Origin: Rhodophyticola sp. CCM32
GTDB taxonomy: Bacteria > Pseudomonadota > Alphaproteobacteria > Rhodobacterales > Rhodobacteraceae
DNA: 64,000 nucleotides
Direction of reading: 5' to 3'
Assembly (NCBI RefSeq): GCF_004751985.1
Contig: NZ_CP038492.1
Coordinates: forward strand, 2,046,001-2,110,000
This document shows, piece by piece, positions 1 through 7,437 of this stretch. Under the pieces are notes generated by a model. It saw only the letters and a program-made list of their open reading frames with translations, had not been told where the DNA came from and made no database searches. How positions within the stretch are numbered: position 1 is the stretch's first letter; each line of letters opens with the position of its first letter. The position numbers and the translations under genes were made by a program.

Positions 1-612
1 ATTGGTATTCGCAGGCGTCATTTCAGGCAGTCGTACCGCCCCTTTGCGCTGAAGCACCGACAGGGTGCCGGTCCAGAGCAGGCAGGCGGTGGTGTCGGTC
101 TGGTTCGACCAGGAATGGGGGGTTGAGCCGCTGTAGTGCAGGCTGTCCCCTTTTTGCAGAATGAAGTGCTGGCCATCGAGCATCTGGGTGATCTCGCCAT
201 CGAGGATGAAGATAATCTCCTCCCCCTCATGGCTGACAATCTCGGATGCATAGCCGGGTGGCACATGCAGGATGTAGCAGGACAATTCAGCGCCCGGAAA
301 TTCGGCGCCGAGGGATTCATAGACGATAGACGACCCGTCAATCGCGAATTGCGGGCGGGCACCGGCGCGGGTCAGGCTGTCAGCCGGTTTCGAGGCGGCG
401 ATGAAATATTCCAGCCCCACATCCAGCCCCCGGGCGATCTGCGCCAGGGTGCCAAGCGACGGGGTGGCGTGATTGCGTTCCACCTGGCTGAGATAGCCCA
501 CCGACAGGCCTGCCTTGTCGCAAAGCGCCTGCAGGGTCAGATCAAGCTGCTTGCGCCGTTTGCGGATCAAGGCGCCCAGGTTAGGATCGCTCTTTGGCTT
601 TGGACGGGCCAT
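1..612 (-). CDS. XRE-family regulator with C-terminal cupin domain (3' end outside window)
   Basis: Predicted cytoplasmic transcription factor of the XRE helix-turn-helix plus cupin architecture (PuuR-like). Residues about 14-68 form the HTH (SVGYLSQVERNHATPS), and residues about 112-180 a ligand-binding cupin with SHEGEE at 127-132 and a histidine at 166. The start ATG is at 612-610. The frame stays open through base 1 (204 residues visible), so the C-terminus is outside the window. It is divergent from a peptide-type ABC transporter operon and is therefore its likely regulator (inference). Proteins of this architecture sense small amines, amino acids or peptides; the ligand here is not predictable. 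Confidence 0.9.
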   Translation of the reverse strand, partial: MARPKPKSDPNLGALIRKRRKQLDLTLQALCDKAGLSVGYLSQVERNHATPSLGTLAQIARGLDVGLEYFIAASKPADSLTRAGARPQFAIDGSSIVYESLGAEFPGAELSCYILHVPPGYASEIVSHEGEEIIFILDGEITQMLDGQHFILQKGDSLHYSGSTPHSWSNQTDTTACLLWTGTLSVLQRKGAVRLPEMTPANTN

Positions 613-736
613 GGTCTGTCTCCGGTCCATCATAATTTTTTTGATCTAAACAAAACTATTTGCCAAAACCAAGCGAAATATGGCACCCCACCTCTTGCCC
701 ATTGTGATTTTGCCCGCCCGAAAGGCGCCCTGCCCG
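613..736. promoter_or_regulatory. Divergent promoter region, XRE-cupin regulator / ABC operon
   Basis: This 124-base gap separates two divergent starts and is clearly more AT-rich than its surroundings near 630-665. A small inverted repeat, TTTG-N7-CAAA (in tttgatctaaacaaa), lies here and is a plausible operator for the neighbouring regulator. No confident -35/-10 pair was assigned. An in-frame ATG at 680 would extend the permease by 19 residues and shorten the gap. Confidence 0.4.
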
Positions 737-1780
737 ATGATTGCACATGAGACAGGACAGATCGCCATTCTCGGCCCGCTGGCCGCCATCGCGCGGTTTG
801 GCCTTGTGGTGGCGCTGACCTTTCTGGGGCTTCTGGCCCTGACCTTTTTCATCGGCCGCGTGGTCCCGATTGACCCGGTGCTGGCCGTGGTCGGGGATCG
901 CGCCACCAATGCGCAATATGAGGCCGCGCGCGTGGCCATGGGGCTGGACCGCCCGATGATCGTGCAATTCGCCAGCTATGTGCTGGATGTGCTCAAAGGC
1001 GATCTGGGCCTCTCGATCTCCACCAACCGGCCCGTGGCCGAGGATCTGGCCCGGGTCTTTCCCGCAACGCTTGAAATGGCCTCGCTTGGCATTCTGATCG
1101 GGGTCGGGCTGGGCATCCCCGCCGGTGTTCTGGCCGCGTCCCATCAGGGCCGGTGGATTGATCAGGTGATCCGGGTGTTTGCCCTGCTGGGTTATTCCGT
1201 ACCCGCCTTCTGGCTGGGGCTGGTCGGGCTGGCGGTTTTCTATGCCGGGCTTGGCTGGGTCTCGGGGCCCGGCCGGGTTGATATTTTCTATGACGGGCTG
1301 GTGCCCACGGTGACCGGCCTGCTGGTGGTTGACAGCATTCTTGCCGGTGACTGGGATGTGCTGCAAAGCGCCCTGTCGCATCTGGTGCTGCCCGCCACGA
1401 TCCTGGGGGTCTTCAGCCTGGCCTATATCGCACGGATGACCCGCTCATTCATGCTGGACCAGTTGAGCCAGGAATATGTGACAACCGCGCGGGTCAAGGG
1501 CGTGCCGGAATGGCGGGTGATCTGGGTCCATGCCTTTGGCGCGATACGGGTGCCGCTGATCACCGTTATCGGCCTGTCTTATGCGGGCCTGCTGGAAGGG
1601 TCGGTGATGATCGAAACCGTCTTTTCCTGGCCCGGCATCGGCAATTACCTGACCACCGCCCTGTTCAATGCCGATATGAATGCGGTTCTGGGCGCGACAC
1701 TTGTCATCGGCTCGGTGTTCATCGTGATCAACAAAATCTCTGACGTGCTGTATCGTCTGCTTGACCCGAGGAGCCGATAG
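737..1780 (+). CDS. ABC transporter permease, DppB/OppB type
   Basis: Inner-membrane permease of a peptide/opine/nickel-type ABC importer, about 347 residues. One N-terminal membrane segment is followed by a periplasmic stretch (DPVLAVVGDRA) and a BPD_transp_1 domain with several helices. The EAA loop is around EYVTTARVKGVPEWRVIWVH, and the typical end ISDVLYRLLDPR is present. The start at ATG 737 places the first helix at the usual distance; an in-frame ATG at 680 is the alternative. The stop is directly followed by the next permease ATG (TAGATG), so the two are translationally coupled. No substrate-binding protein gene precedes it, although one is usual. Confidence 0.92.
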   Translation: MIAHETGQIAILGPLAAIARFGLVVALTFLGLLALTFFIGRVVPIDPVLAVVGDRATNAQYEAARVAMGLDRPMIVQFASYVLDVLKGDLGLSISTNRPVAEDLARVFPATLEMASLGILIGVGLGIPAGVLAASHQGRWIDQVIRVFALLGYSVPAFWLGLVGLAVFYAGLGWVSGPGRVDIFYDGLVPTVTGLLVVDSILAGDWDVLQSALSHLVLPATILGVFSLAYIARMTRSFMLDQLSQEYVTTARVKGVPEWRVIWVHAFGAIRVPLITVIGLSYAGLLEGSVMIETVFSWPGIGNYLTTALFNADMNAVLGATLVIGSVFIVINKISDVLYRLLDPRSR

Positions 1781-2677
1781 ATGCGGGCCTGGTTGCTGGA
1801 TGACAGCCCCGCCTCGCGCGGTCAGGCCGCCGCCGGGCGGGCCTATCGCATGGCCGCAAACCTGATGCGCAACCCGCTGGCGGTGCTGGGCGGTCTGATC
1901 ATCCTGATCCTGATCCTGACAGCCGGTTTCGCCCCCTGGATCGCGCCGGAAAGCCCGGTGGGTCAGGATCTGTCCAACCGTCTTCTGCCGCCTTCCGGCG
2001 CCCATTGGATGGGCACTGATGAACTGGGCCGCGACATCTTTTCCCGCGTTGTCTATGGCGCGCGGATCACCCTGTTGATTGTCGGGCTGGTGGCGGTGAT
2101 CTCGGCCCCTCTTGGCCTGATCATCGGCGCGGTCTCGGGCTATTTCGGCGGCTGGACGGACCGGGTGCTGATGGGGCTTACCGATGTCTTCCTGTCGATG
2201 CCGAAACTGATTCTGGCGCTGGCCTTTGCCGCCGCCCTTGGCCCGGGGATCGAGAATGCGATCATCGCCATCGCAATCACCACCTGGCCCGCCTATGCGC
2301 GCATCGCCCGGGCCGAAACACTGACCCTGCGGAATTCGGAATTCGTGGCCGCCACCCGTCTGCTCGGCGCCTCTCACACCCGGCTGATCGGCCAGCACAT
2401 CCTGCCGCTTTGCACCTCGTCGATGATCATCCGCGTAACCCTGGACATGGCCGGGATCATCCTGACCGCTGCCGGTCTGGGCTTTCTGGGACTGGGCGCG
2501 CAACCGCCCCTGCCGGAATGGGGGGCGATGATCTCACGCGGGCGGAGCTTCATTCTGGATCAATGGTGGGTCGCGACAATGCCGGGCTTTGCGATCATCG
2601 TGGTCTCCCTTGGGTTCTGCTTTCTCGGCGACGGGCTGCGCGACGTGCTGGACCCGAAATCGGCGGGCAATTCATGA
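1781..2677 (+). CDS. ABC transporter permease, DppC/OppC type
   Basis: Second inner-membrane permease of the same importer, 298 residues. It has the OppC N-terminal segment (NPLAVLGGLIILILILTAGF), the conserved HWMGTDELGRDIFSRVVYGA motif after the first helix, a BPD_transp_1 domain, and the family ending FLGDGLRDVLDPK. It starts immediately after the first permease stop. Its TGA overlaps the ATG of the first ATPase (ATGA), as in an intact co-translated transporter operon. Confidence 0.93.
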   Translation: MRAWLLDDSPASRGQAAAGRAYRMAANLMRNPLAVLGGLIILILILTAGFAPWIAPESPVGQDLSNRLLPPSGAHWMGTDELGRDIFSRVVYGARITLLIVGLVAVISAPLGLIIGAVSGYFGGWTDRVLMGLTDVFLSMPKLILALAFAAALGPGIENAIIAIAITTWPAYARIARAETLTLRNSEFVAATRLLGASHTRLIGQHILPLCTSSMIIRVTLDMAGIILTAAGLGFLGLGAQPPLPEWGAMISRGRSFILDQWWVATMPGFAIIVVSLGFCFLGDGLRDVLDPKSAGNS

Positions 2678-3500
2678 CCCTGCTTTCGGTTGAAAACCTG
2701 GAGGTCAGCTTCCCCACATCCCGGGGCCGGATCAAAGTGGTTGATAACCTGTCTTTCGATCTGGGGCGCGAACGGCTTGGCATCGTCGGCGAAAGCGGGT
2801 CGGGGAAATCCATGACCGGGCGCGCCATTCTGCGCCTGATCCGCCCGCCCGGGCAGATCGCCGGGCGCGTCACATTCGAGGGCACGGATCTGATGGCCCT
2901 GTCGGAACGGCGGATGCGCCGGATGCGGGGCGCGCGCATCTCGATGATCATGCAGGATCCGCGTTATTCCCTGAACCCGGTGATGACCGTGGGCACCCAG
3001 ATCGCCGAGGCGCTTGGGGTTCATGAGACCCTGCCGGGCCGCGCCATCCGCGCCCGGGTCCGCGACATGCTGGAAGCGGTGCGGATTGATGACCCCGACC
3101 GGGTGGCCCGGTTATACCCCCATGAGGTTTCAGGCGGCATGGGCCAGCGGGTGATGATTGCAATGATGCTGATCCCGCGCCCCGGCCTTTTGATCGCGGA
3201 TGAACCGACCAGCGCGCTGGATGTCAGCGTCAGGGGGATGTTCTGCGCCTGATCGACGATCTTGTAAAAGATCATGGGATGGGTCTGATCCTGATCAGCC
3301 ATGACCTGCCGCTGGTGGCGCGCTATTGCGACCGGATCGTGGTGATGAATGCGGGCCGCATGGTGGAAAGCTGTGATGCCGGCGCCCTGCATGCGGCCCG
3401 CCACCCCTATACGCAGGGCCTGCTTGCCGCGGTGCCGCAGATGCATGAAACCCGGGCCGAATTGCCGGTGATGGATCGCAGCGCTTGGGCGGGCACATGA
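2674..3500 (+). pseudogene. ABC transporter ATPase, DppD/OppD type, frameshifted
   Basis: First ATPase of the importer. The 5' part encodes Walker A GESGSGKS (residues 39-46), signature SGGMGQ (153-158), Walker B LLIADE (172-177) and the D-loop SALD. The frame then reaches a stop at 3250-3252. The rest of the domain, including the H-loop ISHDLPL and C-terminus, continues in another frame to 3500. Restoring one base near 3229-3236 (expected Val-Ser-Val-Gln) rejoins a 275-residue ORF. As written, the protein lacks its H-loop and could not be a working ATPase. All other parts and the operon overlaps are intact, so a sequencing deletion is as likely as real decay. Confidence 0.88.
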
Positions 3501-4231
3501 CGGCGATCTCGCTCAACAATCTTGATATCGCCTATAACGGGCAGCGCGTTGTCGAAGGGGTCAGCTTCGATGTGGCCAGGGGCGAAAGCTTTGCCCTTGT
3601 GGGCGAAAGCGGATCGGGCAAATCGACGGTGCTGAAGGCCATTTCGGGCCTGGCACCGGAATGGACCGGCAAAATGAGTTTGCTGGGCCGCCCGCGCAGC
3701 CATCGCCCCGACCGGGATCTGGCGCGCCAGTGCCAGATGGTGTTTCAGGATCCTTACGGCGCGCTTCACCCGCGCAAGACCGTGGATGCGGTTCTGTCTG
3801 AACCGCTGACAATCCACCGGATCGGCGACCGGGATACGAAAGTGGAACAGGCGCTGGCCGATGTCGGGCTGGATCGCAGATTCCGGTTCCGCTATCCGCA
3901 TCAGCTTTCAGGCGGGCAGCGCCAGCGCGTCGCCATCGCCCGCGCCCTGATGCTGGAGCCACAGGTGATGCTGCTGGATGAACCCACAAGCGCGCTGGAT
4001 GTCAGCGTTCAGGCCGAAATTCTGAACCTTCTGAAACGCCTGCGCCGCGAACGCGGCCTCACCTATCTGATGGTCACCCATAACCTGCCCGTTGTCAGCT
4101 TTCTGTGTGAGCGGATGGCGGTGATGCACAAGGGCCGGATTGTCGAAATCGCCCCGGCGAACGCGCTTCATGACGGTGCCTTTACCACCCCCTATGCCCG
4201 GGCGCTGTACGCGGCCAGCGAAGGCGCATGA
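3497..4231 (+). CDS. ABC transporter ATPase, DppF/OppF type
   Basis: Second ATPase of the peptide-type importer, 244 residues, cytoplasmic and membrane-associated. Walker A GESGSGKS is at residues 36-43, Q-loop QDPYGALHPR near 85-93, signature LSGGQRQR at 137-144, Walker B VMLLDE at 157-162, and the H-loop in VTHNLP. The ATG overlaps the stop of the upstream ATPase (ATGA). It lacks the long C-terminal oligopeptide-binding extension of classical DppF, so it is slightly short for the family. With the two permeases it would form the membrane complex; the binding protein must be encoded elsewhere. Confidence 0.92.
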   Translation: MTAISLNNLDIAYNGQRVVEGVSFDVARGESFALVGESGSGKSTVLKAISGLAPEWTGKMSLLGRPRSHRPDRDLARQCQMVFQDPYGALHPRKTVDAVLSEPLTIHRIGDRDTKVEQALADVGLDRRFRFRYPHQLSGGQRQRVAIARALMLEPQVMLLDEPTSALDVSVQAEILNLLKRLRRERGLTYLMVTHNLPVVSFLCERMAVMHKGRIVEIAPANALHDGAFTTPYARALYAASEGA

Positions 4232-4252
4232 TCTGACAAGGACCAACCCGAT

Positions 4253-4773
4253 ATGCATTCCGACCCCAAGACAACCGGCGACGCGCAGCGGAATTTTGTC
4301 GCCGATCTGGCCCAGGCCCGCAGCGAAGACGCGATATTCGGCGCGCTTTACCGGTTGAGCACCGCGCTGGTGCCGGTCCGGCTCTGGACGGTGATGACCG
4401 TGGATATGGAGGCCGGTCTGGCCCGGCGCGCCTATAGCAACATGCCCGAGGCCTATCCGACCTCTGGCACCAAGCCGGTGATGCAGAATGACTGGTTCCA
4501 GATCGTTCATGACCGCCATGAGGTGTTTGTCGCCAACACGCTGGACGAGATTGCGGATGTCTTCCCGGATTTTGAGCTGATCGGCTCGCTTGGCTGCGCG
4601 TCGGTGGTGAACCTGCCGGTGGTCAGCGGGGGGCCTTGCTGGCAACGATCAACCTGCTGGATGGCGCCGGGCATTTCACACCCGAGCGTGTGGCCATGAT
4701 CCGCGCCGCGCTGGCCCTGCCCGCGCTGACAGCTCTCCTGGCGGCACGGCAGCTTGCCCATCGAAAGCCGTAA
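4253..4773 (+). pseudogene. GAF-domain protein, frameshifted
   Basis: A single GAF-like sensory domain, 173 residues after repair. It opens with MHSDPKTTGDAQRNFVADLA and continues through the GAF-like segments LVPVRLWTVMTVDMEAG and GCASVVNLPVVSGG. At the six-G run 4628-4633 the frame shifts and would end at 4697-4699. Adding one G gives VVSGGALLATINLLDGAG and a natural C-terminus at TAA 4771-4773. It lies 21 bases after the last ABC gene and may be part of that operon. Similar small GAF proteins act in ligand or redox sensing, but its role is unknown. Confidence 0.72.
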
Positions 4774-4857
4774 GACCGCGCGCCCCGCCTCACCCGGGTC
4801 AACAAAACCATGGCGGGCAGCGGGGCAATCTGATCTGTTTGCTGGGGGAGACCACAG

Positions 4858-5769
4858 ATGAACCTCAGACATATCGAGATCATCCTGACCATCGAACGGG
4901 CAGGCAGCCTGCGCGCTGCGGCCAGGATGCTGGGGCGCACCCAGCCCGCCCTGACCAAAGCGCTCAGACAGGCCGAGGCCGATCTGGGAACCTCCATTTT
5001 CGAACGCGGCCCCAGCGGTGTTCTGGTGACCGAACATGGCAGGGTGATCCTGCGCCGGGCGCGGATCATTCAGGAAGAACTGCGCCGGATGCATGAAGAG
5101 GTCAGCCAGATCACAGGCGAGATGGATGGCAATCTGAATGTCACCGTCTCGCCGCTGGCGGCAACGAAATTCGTGCCCCGCGCCCTGCACCGGTTTCGCC
5201 GCCGGTTTGCCAAGGTGCATGTCCAGATCGGTGGCGGCCATGAACCGATGGCTTTTGGCCCCTTGCGCAACGGGGTTGTCGATTTCGTCATCGGTCCGGC
5301 GCCCCAGGGCATCAGGATCAACGGGCTGAACGTGACCGAGATTGTCCGCACACCGATTGCCGTCGTGACCGGGCAGAATTCCAAATATGCCACGGCAACC
5401 AGTCTGCTGGACCTGTCTGATGCACAATGGGTGATGATCGGCCCGAAAGAACGCCGCGCCATCGTCGCCGCACGGTTCACCAATCTGGGCCTGCCTGCGC
5501 CACAGCCCCTGCTGAACTCCGACAGCGTGCTCAGCATTCTGGCGATTTTGGCCGATAGTGACATGGTCTGCACTTTCCCGGCGCTGTTTCTGGATGATTT
5601 TGAGACGATCTGGCAGATCCGGCGCATCCCCATCAAAGAAAAGTTCGAACCGGTCTCTATCGCGATCACCCATTCGGCTGACCGCCCCCTGACCCCCGCA
5701 GGCATGTATTTCCGCGACTGTGTGCTGGCGGTGGCAGAGGACTTCGCAAAGCACAGCCACGACCCATAA
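4858..5769 (+). CDS. LysR-family transcriptional regulator
   Basis: LysR-type regulator, 303 residues. The N-terminal winged HTH (residues 1-60; RAAARMLGRTQPALTKALRQ) is followed by a linker helix and a periplasmic-binding-protein-like effector domain from about residue 95. It starts at ATG 4858 after a GGGGGA stretch. It lies 84 bases downstream of the GAF gene on the same strand and is followed by the lower-GC esterase region, so its target is not clear from context. The ABC operon and the esterase are both possible. Confidence 0.92.
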   Translation: MNLRHIEIILTIERAGSLRAAARMLGRTQPALTKALRQAEADLGTSIFERGPSGVLVTEHGRVILRRARIIQEELRRMHEEVSQITGEMDGNLNVTVSPLAATKFVPRALHRFRRRFAKVHVQIGGGHEPMAFGPLRNGVVDFVIGPAPQGIRINGLNVTEIVRTPIAVVTGQNSKYATATSLLDLSDAQWVMIGPKERRAIVAARFTNLGLPAPQPLLNSDSVLSILAILADSDMVCTFPALFLDDFETIWQIRRIPIKEKFEPVSIAITHSADRPLTPAGMYFRDCVLAVAEDFAKHSHDP

Positions 5770-5899
5770 TACCGAACGCCGCGCTTGTTTGATCTGATAC
5801 GACACAGTTTTCCGAAACCCAGCCCCGGTGATCCGACAGGCAGTCCTGGCTCATACGCCAAACATTGCTGCGCCAATGGCGGCAGAGGTTTGGTTTGCG

Positions 5900-5917
5900 G
5901 GACAAAGCCGTTTGTCC
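5900..5917. repeat. Inverted repeat upstream of esterase
   Basis: GGACAAA-gccg-TTTGTCC, a perfect 7-bp inverted repeat about 80 bases before the esterase start, in an otherwise featureless 227-base gap (5770-5996). It could be an operator or the end of the LysR transcript; there is no T-run, so a terminator is less likely. Confidence 0.35.
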
Positions 5918-5996
5918 GACACGATCATTGATAATCACTTGCACATCTGAAGATCAGCCCCTAGATGTTAACAATATTTACATGGAGCTTGCGACA

Positions 5997-7076
5997 ATGT
6001 GGAAGCTGCTTTCCTGCGGCCTGATCTCTGCCCTGATCGTGCTTTCGAGCCCTGATCAGTTACTGGCTCAAACCGGTGATCAGACCGGCGGGCGCGTCAT
6101 TGACGTCGACGTTCCGGCGCCTGCACTGAGGGGTAATCTTCTCAACAGTCCCAGCACTTTGAGCGCGGCCATCTATCTCCCCCCGAACTATGACCAACAG
6201 CCGGACCGCAGCTTCCCGGTTGTGTATCTTCTTCATGGCATCTTTGACGATTACGGAGTTTGGATCGAGAACTTTGAGGTTCCCTCGATCCTGGATCGCC
6301 TGATTGCAGAGGGAGAGATACCAGAGCTGATCATGGTCATGCCCAATGCCGGCAATAGGTATGGCGGTGGCTATTACCGAAACTCGCCCGTCAGTGGAAA
6401 TTGGGCGGACGCCATTGCAGACAACCTTGTTGGGTTTGTCGACGAGCAGTTTCGCACGTTTGCGGATGTCGAAAGCCGCGCGGTGGTGGGCCATTCCATG
6501 GGAGGTTACGGTGCGCTCAATTTGGCCATGACGCGGCCCGAGATTTTCTCGGTGGTATGGGCCCTAAGCCCCTGCTGCCTGGCCGTGAACGATGACCTCA
6601 GTTTCGGAAACGACGCGTGGCAACGCGCTGCCGCAGTGACGGGACCAGACGCCTTACAAGACCTGATGGATGATGGAGACTTTTATCCGATTGCCGTTCT
6701 GGGAATTGTGACAGCCTTCAGTCCGGATGTCGAAGCTCCTCCGATTTACGGTGACTTCCCGTTCGACACAGTTCGTGGAGAAATCATTCTCGATGATGCG
6801 GCATTCGATCGGTTTCTTGATGAGTTTCCCGTGCGGCAAGTCCGTGAAGCCCGGGAAAATCTTCGTAATATGCGGGGATTGGCATTAGGCGTCGGGCTTG
6901 GCGATCAGTTCTTGCATATTCCCACTGGAACTCTTGAGTTTTCGCAACGGCTTGGCGCCGAGCGTATTCCCCATCGTCTGGATGTTTATGCGGGAGATCA
7001 TCGCCAACACGTCGGCGAACGTTTGGAAAACATCGTCTTCCCATGGGTTGCTGAGCGGCTGAGTGTTCCGGAATAG
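5997..7076 (+). CDS. Secreted esterase D-like alpha/beta hydrolase
   Basis: Predicted exported esterase of the PF00756 type (esterase D / feruloyl esterase / S-formylglutathione hydrolase fold), 359 residues. A Sec signal peptide (MWKLLSCGLISALIVLSS...LLAQ) precedes the hydrolase domain. The opening strand FPVVYLLHGIFDD, the nucleophile elbow GHSMGG and a C-terminal catalytic-type His (GDHRQH) are visible. ATG 5997 is preceded by GGAG at a 9-base spacing; ATG 5982 is an alternative. Base composition is visibly less GC-rich than its neighbours, as is the downstream gap, suggesting acquisition by transfer. The substrate is unknown. Confidence 0.85.
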   Translation: MWKLLSCGLISALIVLSSPDQLLAQTGDQTGGRVIDVDVPAPALRGNLLNSPSTLSAAIYLPPNYDQQPDRSFPVVYLLHGIFDDYGVWIENFEVPSILDRLIAEGEIPELIMVMPNAGNRYGGGYYRNSPVSGNWADAIADNLVGFVDEQFRTFADVESRAVVGHSMGGYGALNLAMTRPEIFSVVWALSPCCLAVNDDLSFGNDAWQRAAAVTGPDALQDLMDDGDFYPIAVLGIVTAFSPDVEAPPIYGDFPFDTVRGEIILDDAAFDRFLDEFPVRQVREARENLRNMRGLALGVGLGDQFLHIPTGTLEFSQRLGAERIPHRLDVYAGDHRQHVGERLENIVFPWVAERLSVPE

Positions 7077-7437
7077 GTCGCTTACGTAACGGTTTTCATT
7101 GGGTCTTTGAAGCAGCCGGTGCCTGACTGCATCCTATGCGCAAAACTCGGACTGCACGTCGTGATCAAAGCTTTCGAAAGCACGATGCATTGCGCGGTGT
7201 TCGAAAGGGCTCTCTCCAGCCAGTCACTGAGTGAAGCCCGAAGGTCCGGCCTTCGATTGACCGGCCACCCGGGTCAATACCGTGACGAAAAGTCAGACAT
7301 TCCGGCATCACACATATCTGACATATTCCAAAAAGTTATCTCGGTAACTTTTTAGGGCCTGCCCGGCGGGACCGATATGCTCTAACACTCCTGTCAACAA
7401 TGAGGTGGACAACCGCCATGGGAAGGGGAGGAGACCG
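7077..7437. other. 361-base intergenic region, esterase to sulfatase
   Basis: No convincing gene; an 82-codon open frame at 7107-7355 has no ribosome-binding site or recognisable features. The stretch holds an inverted repeat ATTGACC-N9-GGTCAAT (7256-7278) and the AT-rich palindrome annotated at 7330-7353. It presumably contains the promoter of the sulfatase-TRAP operon. Confidence 0.5.
7330..7353. promoter_or_regulatory. Palindromic operator candidate before sulfatase-TRAP operon
   Basis: AAAAAGTTA-tctcgg-TAACTTTTT, a perfect 9-bp inverted repeat with a 6-base spacer. It lies 85 bases upstream of the sulfatase start and is AT-rich in a GC-rich genome. The size and spacing fit a dimeric HTH repressor site (GntR/TetR/MarR-like). 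On the + strand it also ends in five Ts, so a weak intrinsic terminator cannot be excluded. Confidence 0.45.

Noticed and set aside
7107..7355. 82-codon open frame after the esterase
   Set aside because: No ribosome site, no motif, and it runs into the palindrome at 7330-7353.
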